Source: JBOGNO01 sp050747245 (GTDB lineage: Bacteria > Acidobacteriota > Terriglobia > Acidiferrales > UBA7541). From it: 64,000 bases of DNA. The notes under the pieces were generated by a model. The model had not been told where the DNA came from. It did not search any database and was given only the letters and a program-made list of their open reading frames with translations. The stretch covers positions 434,001-498,000 of the forward strand of contig JBOGNO010000001.1 in NCBI GenBank assembly GCA_050747245.1. The letters are read 5' to 3'. Shown here one piece after another: positions 53,254 to 61,298 of the stretch (the first letter of the stretch is position 1; each line of letters begins with the position of its first letter). A program made the position numbers and the translations under genes.

Positions 53254-54462
53254 TCATCGCGCAAGCGCGCGAAGCTCCCGCGCGTAATCGAGAATTCGGT
53301 TTGCGACCTCGAATTTGGTCATTTTTGGCAGCGGAATCTCACGGCCGTCGCGCAGAAAGAGCGTGACCACATTTGTTTCGCTGTCGAATCCCGCTCCTTC
53401 CGCAGTCACATCATTGGCGACAATTATATCGGCGCCCTTGGCGGCAAGTTTCTTGCGCGCATTTTCTTCGATGTGGTCCGTTTCCGCAGCGAAGCCCACC
53501 AGGATTCGGGAAGATTTCACCTGGCTAAGTCCGGCGATGATGTCCGGCACGGGCTCGAGCTCAAGCGCAAGGCGCGATGCGCCCCGCTTGATTTTTCTTG
53601 ACTCTGCTGCTACTGGGCGGAAATCCGCGACTGCCGCCGCCATCAAAACCACGGATGCCGCAGGCGCGTGTTCAACCACGGCACGGTGCATTTCCTCGCT
53701 CGTCTGCACGGGGATCCAGTCCACGCCGTCCGGTGCGGGAATGGATGTGGGACCACTCACGAGAATCACATGCGCTCCCCGGCGGCTGGCCGCATCGGCG
53801 AGCGCGTAGCCCATCCGGCCAGAGGAGCGGTTCGTCAGGTAGCGGACAGGGTCCAGCGCCTCGCGCGTCGGTCCCGCCGTGACCAGTACAGTTTCCCCCG
53901 CAAAATCGTGTTTGAGGCCGAGTACTTCCGCGACCGCCGCAACAATTGATTCGAGGCTCGCCAAGCGCCCCGAACCTGTCATGCCGCAGGCAAGATAGCC
54001 TTCGTCGGGGTTCACAATCCGCACGCCGCGCGCCCGGAGCAGCGCTACATTTTCCTGTGTCGCGGCATGCTCCCACATGTCGACGTTCATTGCTGGCGCC
54101 ACAATCACCGGGGCTTTAGTCGCGAGATACAGCGTGGTGAGAAAATCATCGGCGATTCCGTGAGCCATTTTTGCCAGCACGTCTGCGGTGGCTGGCGCGA
54201 CGAGCAGCAGGTCGATGCGCTGGGCCACGGCGATGTGTTCGATGGCGCTTTCGACGTTTGCTGGAGCGCTCAAATCTCCGCCGAACATTTCGGTGATCAC
54301 CTTTTGGCCGGTGAGAGCCGCGAATGTGAGGGGCGTAATAAACTCGCGCGCGTGCCGCGTCATCACCACCTGCACATCGATTTTTTCCTGCTGCAGACGG
54401 CGCACGAGCTCCGCAGCTTTGTAGGCCGCCACTCCGCCGGTCACACCGAGCGCAATTCGCAT
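53254..54462 (-). CDS. coaBC: Bifunctional phosphopantothenoylcysteine decarboxylase / synthetase
   Basis: 402 aa. Makes 4'-phosphopantetheine for CoA. N-terminal CoaC flavoprotein half (MRIALGVTGGVAAYKAAELV, VAPAMNVDMWEHAATQENV, ACGMTGSGRLAS) and C-terminal CoaB half (VLVTAGPTREALDPVRYLTN, SSGRMGYALADAASRRGAHV, IVANDVTAEGAGFDSETNVV). ATG at 54462, 13 bp after rpoZ. Confidence 0.95.
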   Translation of the reverse strand: MRIALGVTGGVAAYKAAELVRRLQQEKIDVQVVMTRHAREFITPLTFAALTGQKVITEMFGGDLSAPANVESAIEHIAVAQRIDLLLVAPATADVLAKMAHGIADDFLTTLYLATKAPVIVAPAMNVDMWEHAATQENVALLRARGVRIVNPDEGYLACGMTGSGRLASLESIVAAVAEVLGLKHDFAGETVLVTAGPTREALDPVRYLTNRSSGRMGYALADAASRRGAHVILVSGPTSIPAPDGVDWIPVQTSEEMHRAVVEHAPAASVVLMAAAVADFRPVAAESRKIKRGASRLALELEPVPDIIAGLSQVKSSRILVGFAAETDHIEENARKKLAAKGADIIVANDVTAEGAGFDSETNVVTLFLRDGREIPLPKMTKFEVANRILDYARELRALAR

Positions 54463-54475
54463 CGCTCTTCGCGGC

Positions 54476-54703
54476 TTACTTCCGCCGCTTTTCGTCCTTT
54501 ACTTCGTTCTCGTTTTCTTCGGTGTAGAGTAAATCATAATCGAGGAGTCCTAGCTGCAATTCCTCTTCCGCCAGCCGGGTTGGCTTGCGCGACTTCACTG
54601 AATCAAGAAGCGGGCGGGCGCCCAGCATCAATTGCCGGGCCCTCTTGGAAACCAACGAAACATAAGCAAACGGCCCCTGCGGCGGTTCTTTCATGACTGC
54701 CAT
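54476..54703 (-). CDS. rpoZ: RNA polymerase omega subunit
   Basis: 75 aa from the ATG at 54703; a GTG at 54712 overlaps the gmk stop and is an alternative. AYVSLVSKRARQLMLGARPL, LDSVKSRKPTRLAEEELQLG (the RKPTxxAxEE omega core), then an acidic tail. Gene order gmk-rpoZ-coaBC is the widely conserved one. Confidence 0.92.
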   Translation of the reverse strand: MAVMKEPPQGPFAYVSLVSKRARQLMLGARPLLDSVKSRKPTRLAEEELQLGLLDYDLLYTEENENEVKDEKRRK

Positions 54704-54708
54704 GAGGT

Positions 54709-55335
54709 TCACGCTCCTCCGAAAGTATTGAGAATTTCCTGCACGCGCGCAAAGTTCCGGGCGACGCTAGAGCGCTGCCCCTGCACGATCGCCTGAACCT
54801 CTTGCCCCGCGCGATCGAGTTGGTCGTTCACGACGATGTAGTCGTAATCGCGGTAGCACTCAATTTCCCTGCGCGCTTGCTCTAGCCGCCGCGCGATGGC
54901 TTCGTCGGAATCCTGCCCCCGGGATCGCAAACGCCGCTCCAGTTCCTGCCGTGAAGGGGGCAATATCAGGATGGCTTCCGCTCGCGGCAGCTTCTTCTTC
55001 ACCTGCGACGCTCCCTGGACGTCAATCTCCAGTACCAGATCCTTCTTCGCGGCGCGAGCTTCCTCAACCCCCTTGCGCGGTGTCCCGTACCAGTGCTTGC
55101 CGAAAACCTGCGCATATTCCAGAAACTCGTCGCGGGTCACCATCTGGCGGAACTGATCCTCGGAGATAAAAGTGTACCACTTGCCGTCGCTTTCTGTCTT
55201 GCGTGGCGGGCGCGTGGTGCATGAAACAGAAAGCATGGTCCCGGGCAGTTCGAGAATTTTTTCCACCAGCGTGGACTTTCCCGAGCCAGAAGGACCGGAA
55301 ACGATCAGCACGAGAGGTTCGTTGGTTTCCGCCAT
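54709..55335 (-). CDS. gmk: Guanylate kinase
   Basis: 208 aa. Phosphorylates GMP to GDP. P-loop LIVSGPSGSGKSTLVEKILE, GMP-binding SVSCTTRPPRKTESDGKWYT, FLEYAQVFGKHWYGTPRKGV, lid and C-terminal RRLEQARREIECYRDYDYIV. ATG at 55335, 2 bp after yicC. Confidence 0.96.
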   Translation of the reverse strand: MAETNEPLVLIVSGPSGSGKSTLVEKILELPGTMLSVSCTTRPPRKTESDGKWYTFISEDQFRQMVTRDEFLEYAQVFGKHWYGTPRKGVEEARAAKKDLVLEIDVQGASQVKKKLPRAEAILILPPSRQELERRLRSRGQDSDEAIARRLEQARREIECYRDYDYIVVNDQLDRAGQEVQAIVQGQRSSVARNFARVQEILNTFGGA

Positions 55336-55337
55336 CG

Positions 55338-56258
55338 CTATTCGATGTTCTGCACCTGCTCGCGCAATTTTTCGATTTCGGCTTTCACTTCCAGACCCAA
55401 ACGGGTGATTTCGATTCCCTCGAGTCCATTCCCCGTGGTTTTAGAAAGCAGCGTGTTCGTCTCGCGCTGCATTTCCTGCAAAAGAAAGTCGAGTTTCTTC
55501 CCCGTCTCGCTGGAGCCGGAAAGCAATCGCTCGAATTGTTCGATGTGGCTGCGCAGGCGGGCGAGCTCCTCGGTGGCGTCGCTGCGCTCGGCTGCGATGG
55601 CCGCTTCCTGCGCCAAGCGGGACGGATCGCTCACCACATCTCTAAGCAGCTCCTTCAGCCGCGCATCGAGCCGCTCGGCGTACAAAGGCAGCGACTTTGC
55701 GACCAGCCTTTCGATCTGCGCGCCATGTGCGGTGATGGTGCGGAGTCGCGCCGAAAGCTCGCTGACCAGATGCCGGCCCTCAGTACGGCGCATCTCATCG
55801 AGGCGGTCGAGCACTTCCGTGAGGCATTCCGAAATGCGCATTTCGAATCGCGCGCGATTTTCATCCAGCGCGAGAGCCGGAGCGGAAATCACTCCCGGCA
55901 GCCTCAGAATCGCCGCCAGATCGGGTTCTGTCCGAATGTCGAACTGCTGTCGCAGCGCTTCCGCGGCCTCCACATATGCGGCGGCGACCTCGCGGTTGAC
56001 TGAGACACCGGCGGATCCGGCAGGTTCAAAATTAAGTTTGATCTCCAAGTGCCCGCGGCGGACCCGGTCGCGAATCTTCTGGCGGATGAGCGGCTCGAAA
56101 ACTTCAAATCCCTCGGGCAATCGCAGATGAAGGTCAAGGAAGCGGTGATTCACGCTGCGTAAGCTCAGTCGCAGCGTCCAGCCGCTTTCTTCAACGCGCG
56201 CCTGCGCGTACCCCGTCATCGAGCGGATGGCGTCCTTCTGCGGAGCCGATTGCGCCAT
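55338..56258 (-). CDS. YicC-family endoribonuclease
   Basis: 306 aa. The ATG at 56258 overlaps the exporter stop by one base (TGATG). N-terminal YicC domain SMTGYAQARVEESGWTLRLS, LRSVNHRFLDLHLRLPEGFE, IRDRVRRGHLEIKL. C-terminal DUF1732 domain with RLRSHIEQFERLLSGSSETG, KKLDFLLQEMQRETNTLLSK. Members cleave RNA; the yicC-gmk-rpoZ order is conserved. Confidence 0.93.
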   Translation of the reverse strand: MAQSAPQKDAIRSMTGYAQARVEESGWTLRLSLRSVNHRFLDLHLRLPEGFEVFEPLIRQKIRDRVRRGHLEIKLNFEPAGSAGVSVNREVAAAYVEAAEALRQQFDIRTEPDLAAILRLPGVISAPALALDENRARFEMRISECLTEVLDRLDEMRRTEGRHLVSELSARLRTITAHGAQIERLVAKSLPLYAERLDARLKELLRDVVSDPSRLAQEAAIAAERSDATEELARLRSHIEQFERLLSGSSETGKKLDFLLQEMQRETNTLLSKTTGNGLEGIEITRLGLEVKAEIEKLREQVQNIE

Positions 56259-58102
56259 CACTGCACCTGCCTCGCGTCGCGTGATTCGTATTCCGTGTCA
56301 TGAAATTGCATCTCATAAAGCCGCGTATAGACGCCCCCGCGCGCCAACAATTCTTCGTGCGTGCCCAGTTCAGCGATGGTGCCACCTTCAATCACCGCAA
56401 TCATGTGCGCGCGCCGAATGGTGGAAAGCCGGTGCGCGATGACGAAGACCGTCCGCCCAGTCATCAGATTATTAAGCGCCCGCTGGACGAGCATTTCCGA
56501 TTCAGAATCGAGCTCGGATGTGGCTTCATCAAGAATCAGGATCGGCGCATCCTTCAGCAGCGCGCGAGCAATTGCCAGCCGCTGCCTCTGGCCGCCGGAA
56601 AGCCGTTGGCCCCGGTCGCCGATCTGCGTCTGGTAGCCTTGCGGCAATTCTTCGATGAAGTCGTGCGCCAGCGCGGCCCTTGCCGCCTCCACCACGCGAT
56701 CCTTCGGCAGATCCGGCCGACCATAACACAGATTGTTCCAAACCGTGTCGTTGAAGAGTATGGTCTCTTGCGTGACGATGGCCATCTGCTCGCGCAACGA
56801 TCGCAGCGTCACCTTTCGCACGTCATGTCCATCCACGTGAACTACCCCTGCCGTGGCGGCATAAAACCGCGGCAGCAGGTTTACGAGGGTCGTTTTTCCC
56901 GCGCCGCTGGAGCCTACGATCGCTACCACCGTTCCTGCCGAAACGTTTAGGCGTATTCCTTTCAAAATTGCAGGGCCGCTATCATAAGCGAAACTCACTT
57001 CATCAAAATGAACCTCACGCGAAAAGCGCGGCAGAGCGGTCGCCCGGGGATCGTCGGGTTCCTCTTCGCCGAGCGCCAGGAATGTGAAGACTTGTGTTGA
57101 CGCGCCGACGGCCTGCTCGAAGAGTTGATAGATGCCGCCGAGGCGTTTGATGGGTTCGTAGACTTTGAACATGCAATAAAAGAAAGTCATGACAACGCCG
57201 AGCGTCATCAAGCCGTGCTTGATCTGATCGCGCACGAAGAGCATGAGCATGGCGATGACCACGGCGGCAAGAATGTCCATCAGCGGGCCTGTGACCACGT
57301 AGGCTTTCACCCAGCGCATGGTCTCCCGCAGCAAACGGCGCGCCGCTTCGCGGAATCTCCCTATCTCGAAATGCTCCATTCCGAAAGCCTTGACCACACG
57401 GTTCCCGCTCACCGTTTCCTGGATCAGCTGGCTGAGCTCCGCCAGCCGCGACTGAGTCTTCTCGCTCGATTGCCGAATCCGCCGCCCAAGTTTGCCCACC
57501 GGGTAAATGACCAGCGGAAGAAAAATAGCCGAACCTAGGGCCAGCTTCCAGTTGATGATGAGCAGGACTGCTGAAAAAGCGATCAATGAAAAAATCTGTC
57601 GGAAGAGATCTGCGAGAAATTCTGAAAGGGCGCTACGCACCTTCTCCACGTCATTGATGACCACGGACATCAACCGACCCGTGGGATGATGTTGAAAAAA
57701 GCCGATCGGCTGGCGAAGGACTTTGCCATATACCTCGTTGCGCAAATCCGTGATCCCGGAAAGCCCCACGTACTGGATCGAGATGTTGCCCAGGTATTCA
57801 GAGATTGCTTTCACCAGCACCACGGCCAGAAGCGACAGCGCAAACACGGTCCAAACATAGTGAATTCGCTCGGGGAAAAATGGATTCAGATAAATCTCGT
57901 GACCATTGGGGAGCTTGACCAGCCCGACCTGCTTGACAATGGAACTCGGATTGAGGACTACGTCAAACAAGGGCGTGATGAGCAGTCCCATCAGGCCCTC
58001 CATCAGCCCGACGACGGCCATCAGCATAGTGCCGAAAACTAGCAGCAGCGAGTAGGGGCGCACGTATCCCAGCAACCTTTTCAGCTCTGCCTTATGAATC
58101 AA
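56258..58102 (-). CDS. MsbA-like ABC exporter (fused permease and ATPase)
   Basis: 614 aa. Six-helix N-terminal domain (about 10-330) and a complete ATPase: IVGSSGAGKTTLVNLLPRFY, Q-loop AIVTQETILFNDTV, signature LSGGQRQRLAIARALL, Walker B ILILDEATSELDSESE, H-loop IAHRLSTI. Homodimeric half-transporter; in this setting it most likely flips lipid A core across the inner membrane, but multidrug export is possible. The DNA between it and rapZ (58103-58228) is gene-free. Confidence 0.9.
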   Translation of the reverse strand: MIHKAELKRLLGYVRPYSLLLVFGTMLMAVVGLMEGLMGLLITPLFDVVLNPSSIVKQVGLVKLPNGHEIYLNPFFPERIHYVWTVFALSLLAVVLVKAISEYLGNISIQYVGLSGITDLRNEVYGKVLRQPIGFFQHHPTGRLMSVVINDVEKVRSALSEFLADLFRQIFSLIAFSAVLLIINWKLALGSAIFLPLVIYPVGKLGRRIRQSSEKTQSRLAELSQLIQETVSGNRVVKAFGMEHFEIGRFREAARRLLRETMRWVKAYVVTGPLMDILAAVVIAMLMLFVRDQIKHGLMTLGVVMTFFYCMFKVYEPIKRLGGIYQLFEQAVGASTQVFTFLALGEEEPDDPRATALPRFSREVHFDEVSFAYDSGPAILKGIRLNVSAGTVVAIVGSSGAGKTTLVNLLPRFYAATAGVVHVDGHDVRKVTLRSLREQMAIVTQETILFNDTVWNNLCYGRPDLPKDRVVEAARAALAHDFIEELPQGYQTQIGDRGQRLSGGQRQRLAIARALLKDAPILILDEATSELDSESEMLVQRALNNLMTGRTVFVIAHRLSTIRRAHMIAVIEGGTIAELGTHEELLARGGVYTRLYEMQFHDTEYESRDARQVQ

Positions 58103-58228
58103 CTCGGGAGACCCCTCGCGCTCATCGAATCATCTCGTCGCTCATCGCTCGATAGCCTCTCTCCACATTCTGCACCAGCGATAAGCCCCCAGCCAGACTC
58201 GCTGGCACTCAAGCACAATCTCTGCAGA

Positions 58229-59113
58229 TCAGGCCGGTGACTTTTCCAGATCCCGGTGCACAACTTTCGCAGTGTAACCATGCCGCCTCAGTCGCCTCCG
58301 AATGTGCTCCGCCAATGTGACGGAACGATGTCTGCCGCCGGTACACCCGAAAGCGATGGTGAGGTAACTTTTCCCCTCGCGAATATAGTGTGGGATCAAA
58401 TAGACCAGCATGCTTTCCATACGCCGCAGAAATTCTCCCGTCTGCGGGAACGAGCGAATGTACTTTGCCACCCGCGCGTCGCGCCCGTCGTGCGGCCTCA
58501 GTCGCGGAACGAAATGCGGATTCGGCAGGAAGCGGACGTCGAACACCAGGTCGGCGTCCGCCGGGATTCCGTAGCGATAGCCGAAACTTACGACGGAAAT
58601 CATCAGCGGCTTGCGCCCGAGTCTCTGGAAACGGTCGGTGATGAACTGCCGCAGCTCATGCACGTTGAATTTCGTGGTGTCGATGATCACGTCTGCGATG
58701 CGGCGGATCGGCGCCATCATTCTCCGTTCCAGCCGGATTCCTGCGCGGATCGGGAGATTGCGCCCCATGGGGTGCGGGCGGCGCGTTTCATTAAATCGCC
58801 GAACCAGGGCATCATCGCTGGCTTCGGCGAACACAAGAGTCGCAGGGTGAACGCTGCGCATGGCCTTTAAAATTTCAGGCAGACGGGATAGCTGTTGCCC
58901 CTCCCGCGCGTCCACCAGCAAGGCCGCTCGTTCGATTTCGCCCGTCCCCTGCACGTAGAGTTCGCCGAATGTGGGAATGAAATCAACCGGCAGGTTGTCC
59001 ACACAGTAAAAACCCAGGTCTTCAAACGTCCGCAGGATCGAACCCTTACCCGAGCCGGATAGGCCGGTGAGAATCACAATTTGCCGTGAGGCCGACTTCT
59101 GCTGGCGATTCAC
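58229..59113 (-). CDS. rapZ: RNase adaptor / nucleotide-binding protein RapZ
   Basis: 294 aa. P-loop VILTGLSGSGKGSILRTFED, LGFYCVDNLPVDFIPTFGEL, FNETRRPHPMGRN, and the C-terminal domain SFGYRYGIPADADLVFDVRF, LTIAFGCTGGRHRSVTLAEH. In E. coli it steers RNase E to GlmZ; elsewhere it couples envelope precursor level to expression. Nine bp after rpoN. Confidence 0.95.
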   Translation of the reverse strand: MNRQQKSASRQIVILTGLSGSGKGSILRTFEDLGFYCVDNLPVDFIPTFGELYVQGTGEIERAALLVDAREGQQLSRLPEILKAMRSVHPATLVFAEASDDALVRRFNETRRPHPMGRNLPIRAGIRLERRMMAPIRRIADVIIDTTKFNVHELRQFITDRFQRLGRKPLMISVVSFGYRYGIPADADLVFDVRFLPNPHFVPRLRPHDGRDARVAKYIRSFPQTGEFLRRMESMLVYLIPHYIREGKSYLTIAFGCTGGRHRSVTLAEHIRRRLRRHGYTAKVVHRDLEKSPA

Positions 59114-59122
59114 GGCTGCGGA

Positions 59123-60565
59123 TCAGCCCTTGACCCGTCGCTGGTGCGTGCTGGGGATGCGCAGGTCTTCGCGGTACTTCGCCACCGTGCGCCGCGTCAC
59201 GTGGATGCCTTCCTCGTCCAGCTTCTTTGCAATTTGCTCATCGGTCAGCGGGTGCGAGTGGTCTTCTTCTTCGATCATCTGTTTCACGCGCCGCTTCAGG
59301 GAAAGCAAGGACATCGCCCCTCCCTGCGGGCCGTTCACGGATTCCGAAAAAAAGCTTCTCAGCTCCAGCACTCCCTGAGGCGTGTGCGCGTACTTGTTCG
59401 CCACGGCCCGGCTCACGGTCGAAGGATGCACGCCCACTTCCTCCGCCACTTCCTTGATCATCATTGGCTTCAACTGATCGGGCCCGAAATCGAAATAATC
59501 CTTCTGGCGGCGGAGAATGGATTGACACACCCTTACGATTGTGTGTTTCCGCTGCTCGATGTTCTTCATCAGCTGAATCGCCGCGGTGAACCGCTCCTTC
59601 ACGTAGTTGCGCACGTCCCGGTCGGCGGCATCACGCGCCAGCAATCGGCGATAGACCGGGCTCAACCGGAGCTGAGGCAGGTCCTCATCATTCACAAAAA
59701 CTTGCCATTCCCCTTCGCTTTTCTCAAACCGCACATCCGGCTCGACCAGGCGTGCTTCTGTTTTGTTGTACCGTAGCCCGGGTCTCGGATCGAGTCTCTT
59801 GATTACATCCACAGCGCGCTTTACTAGCTCAATAGGACGGTTGAGCGCCCGCGCAATTTCCTTCAACTGGCTGTTTTGCAGCAGTTTCAAGTGCTCGGAA
59901 ACTACTTGCTGCGCGAGGGTGTTCTGCGGATCGAGCAACTTGAGCTGCATCAGCAGGCACTCCCGCAGATCGCGCGCCGCCACGCCGGGCGGGTCAAACT
60001 CTTGCACCACCGCCAGACCCTCTTCCACATCCTCCATCGCATAGTTCCCCGACTGCGCAATCTCCTCAAGCGTGGCCGTCAGATAGCCGTTCTCATCCAA
60101 ATTGCCGATGATGACTTCCGCCGCCTTCCGCGCCGCATCGGAGCAGATACTCACGCTGAGCTGCCACTCCAGGTGGTCTGCGAGTCTCTGCGGCGAAGAC
60201 AGAAATTTTTCGAAAGACGGCCGCTCGATGTCTTCGCTCTCGTGGCTCGCTGCGTTTCCCACTCCGGTATCGAGGTATTTGCTGAAAAAGGATCCGATAT
60301 CGAATTCGTCGAAGGGGTTGGCCGCTTCGGTCTCGGGAACTTTCTCGGTTTCTTGTTTCAGGAACGCCTCATCCGTGTAGCTCTCGGCGACGGTGGCGTC
60401 CTCACCAATCTCCTCGAGCACTGGATTCGCCATAATTTCCTGGTTGATCATCTCCCGCAACTCCAGGCGGTTGAGCGCCAGCACGCTCACCATCTGCACA
60501 AGGCCCGGCGTCAGAATCTGCTTCTGCGCGACGCGGAGATTGAGTTTGGGCTGTAGCCAGTTCAT
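59123..60565 (-). CDS. rpoN: RNA polymerase sigma-54 factor
   Basis: 480 aa. Region I (LNLRVAQKQILTPGLVQMVS, VLALNRLELREMINQEI), an acidic linker, the core-binding domain, the helix-turn-helix MIKEVAEEVGVHPSTVSRAV, ANKYAHTPQGVLELRSFFSE, and the RpoN box ARRTVAKYREDL-type end (here HVTRRTVAKYREDLRIPSTH). Needs AAA+ activators, none of which are in this window. Follows lptB by one base. Confidence 0.96.
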   Translation of the reverse strand: MNWLQPKLNLRVAQKQILTPGLVQMVSVLALNRLELREMINQEIMANPVLEEIGEDATVAESYTDEAFLKQETEKVPETEAANPFDEFDIGSFFSKYLDTGVGNAASHESEDIERPSFEKFLSSPQRLADHLEWQLSVSICSDAARKAAEVIIGNLDENGYLTATLEEIAQSGNYAMEDVEEGLAVVQEFDPPGVAARDLRECLLMQLKLLDPQNTLAQQVVSEHLKLLQNSQLKEIARALNRPIELVKRAVDVIKRLDPRPGLRYNKTEARLVEPDVRFEKSEGEWQVFVNDEDLPQLRLSPVYRRLLARDAADRDVRNYVKERFTAAIQLMKNIEQRKHTIVRVCQSILRRQKDYFDFGPDQLKPMMIKEVAEEVGVHPSTVSRAVANKYAHTPQGVLELRSFFSESVNGPQGGAMSLLSLKRRVKQMIEEEDHSHPLTDEQIAKKLDEEGIHVTRRTVAKYREDLRIPSTHQRRVKG

Positions 60566-60566
60566 T

Positions 60567-61292
60567 TCAATTCAATTGGAAGTGGTTCCCGAGATAGACG
60601 CGTCGAACTTCCGGATCCTCGCTCAATTCGGCCGGCGTCCCAGCGCGGAAAATCGCTCCATTATTGATGATATAGGCGCGGCTCGTTACTGCCAGGGTCT
60701 CGCGGACGTTATGATCCGTCACCAAAACCCCAATTCCCGCCCGCGACAAATCCGCGATGATTTTTTGAATGTCCACCACCGTCAACGGATCAATTCCAGA
60801 AAACGGCTCATCCAGCAGGATGAATGACGGCTCCAGCACCAGCGAGCGCGCGATTTCGAGCCTTCGCCGCTCACCGCCGGAGAGCGTGAACGCAGCATTG
60901 TTCCGTACGCCTTCGAGACCCATTTGCGCCAGCAACTCCTCCACGCGGTCGCGCCGCTGTTCCGGCGTCACCGGCATGCTTTCCAATACCGAGAGGAGAT
61001 TCTCTTCGACCGTCAGTTTTCGAAAAACCGAGGGTTCCTGAGGGAGATAGCTGATTCCGCTGCGGGCCCGCAGGTACATAGGTAGGTCGGTGATATCCTC
61101 GCCATCCAGCATGACATGCCCGTAATCAGGTCGCGCCAGTCCGACGATGATGTAGAAAGTCGTCGTCTTTCCGGCGCCATTTGGCCCGAGCAAACCAACC
61201 ACTTCTCCCTGCCGAATCTCCAGACTGACATTGTGAACAACCTTACGCCCTCGATAGGCCTTGCTCAGCTCGGCGGCTTGGAGTTTCGACAT
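60567..61292 (-). CDS. lptB: LPS export ABC transporter ATPase LptB
   Basis: 241 aa. Walker A LLGPNGAGKTTTFYIIVGL, LPMYLRARSGISYLPQEPSV (LptB-specific), signature LSGGERRRLEIARSLVLE, Walker B FILLDEPFSGIDPLTVVDIQ, VLVTDHNVRETLAVTSRAYI. Energises LPS extraction from the inner membrane with LptFG, which are outside the window. Six bp after the LptCA gene. Confidence 0.96.
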   Translation of the reverse strand: MSKLQAAELSKAYRGRKVVHNVSLEIRQGEVVGLLGPNGAGKTTTFYIIVGLARPDYGHVMLDGEDITDLPMYLRARSGISYLPQEPSVFRKLTVEENLLSVLESMPVTPEQRRDRVEELLAQMGLEGVRNNAAFTLSGGERRRLEIARSLVLEPSFILLDEPFSGIDPLTVVDIQKIIADLSRAGIGVLVTDHNVRETLAVTSRAYIINNGAIFRAGTPAELSEDPEVRRVYLGNHFQLN

Positions 61293-61298
61293 GCCGGC

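Noticed and set aside
58200..58225. TGGCAC element suggesting a sigma-54 promoter near rapZ
   Set aside because: The -12 GC/TTGC element is not at the needed spacing and the orientation points away from the gene that would need it.
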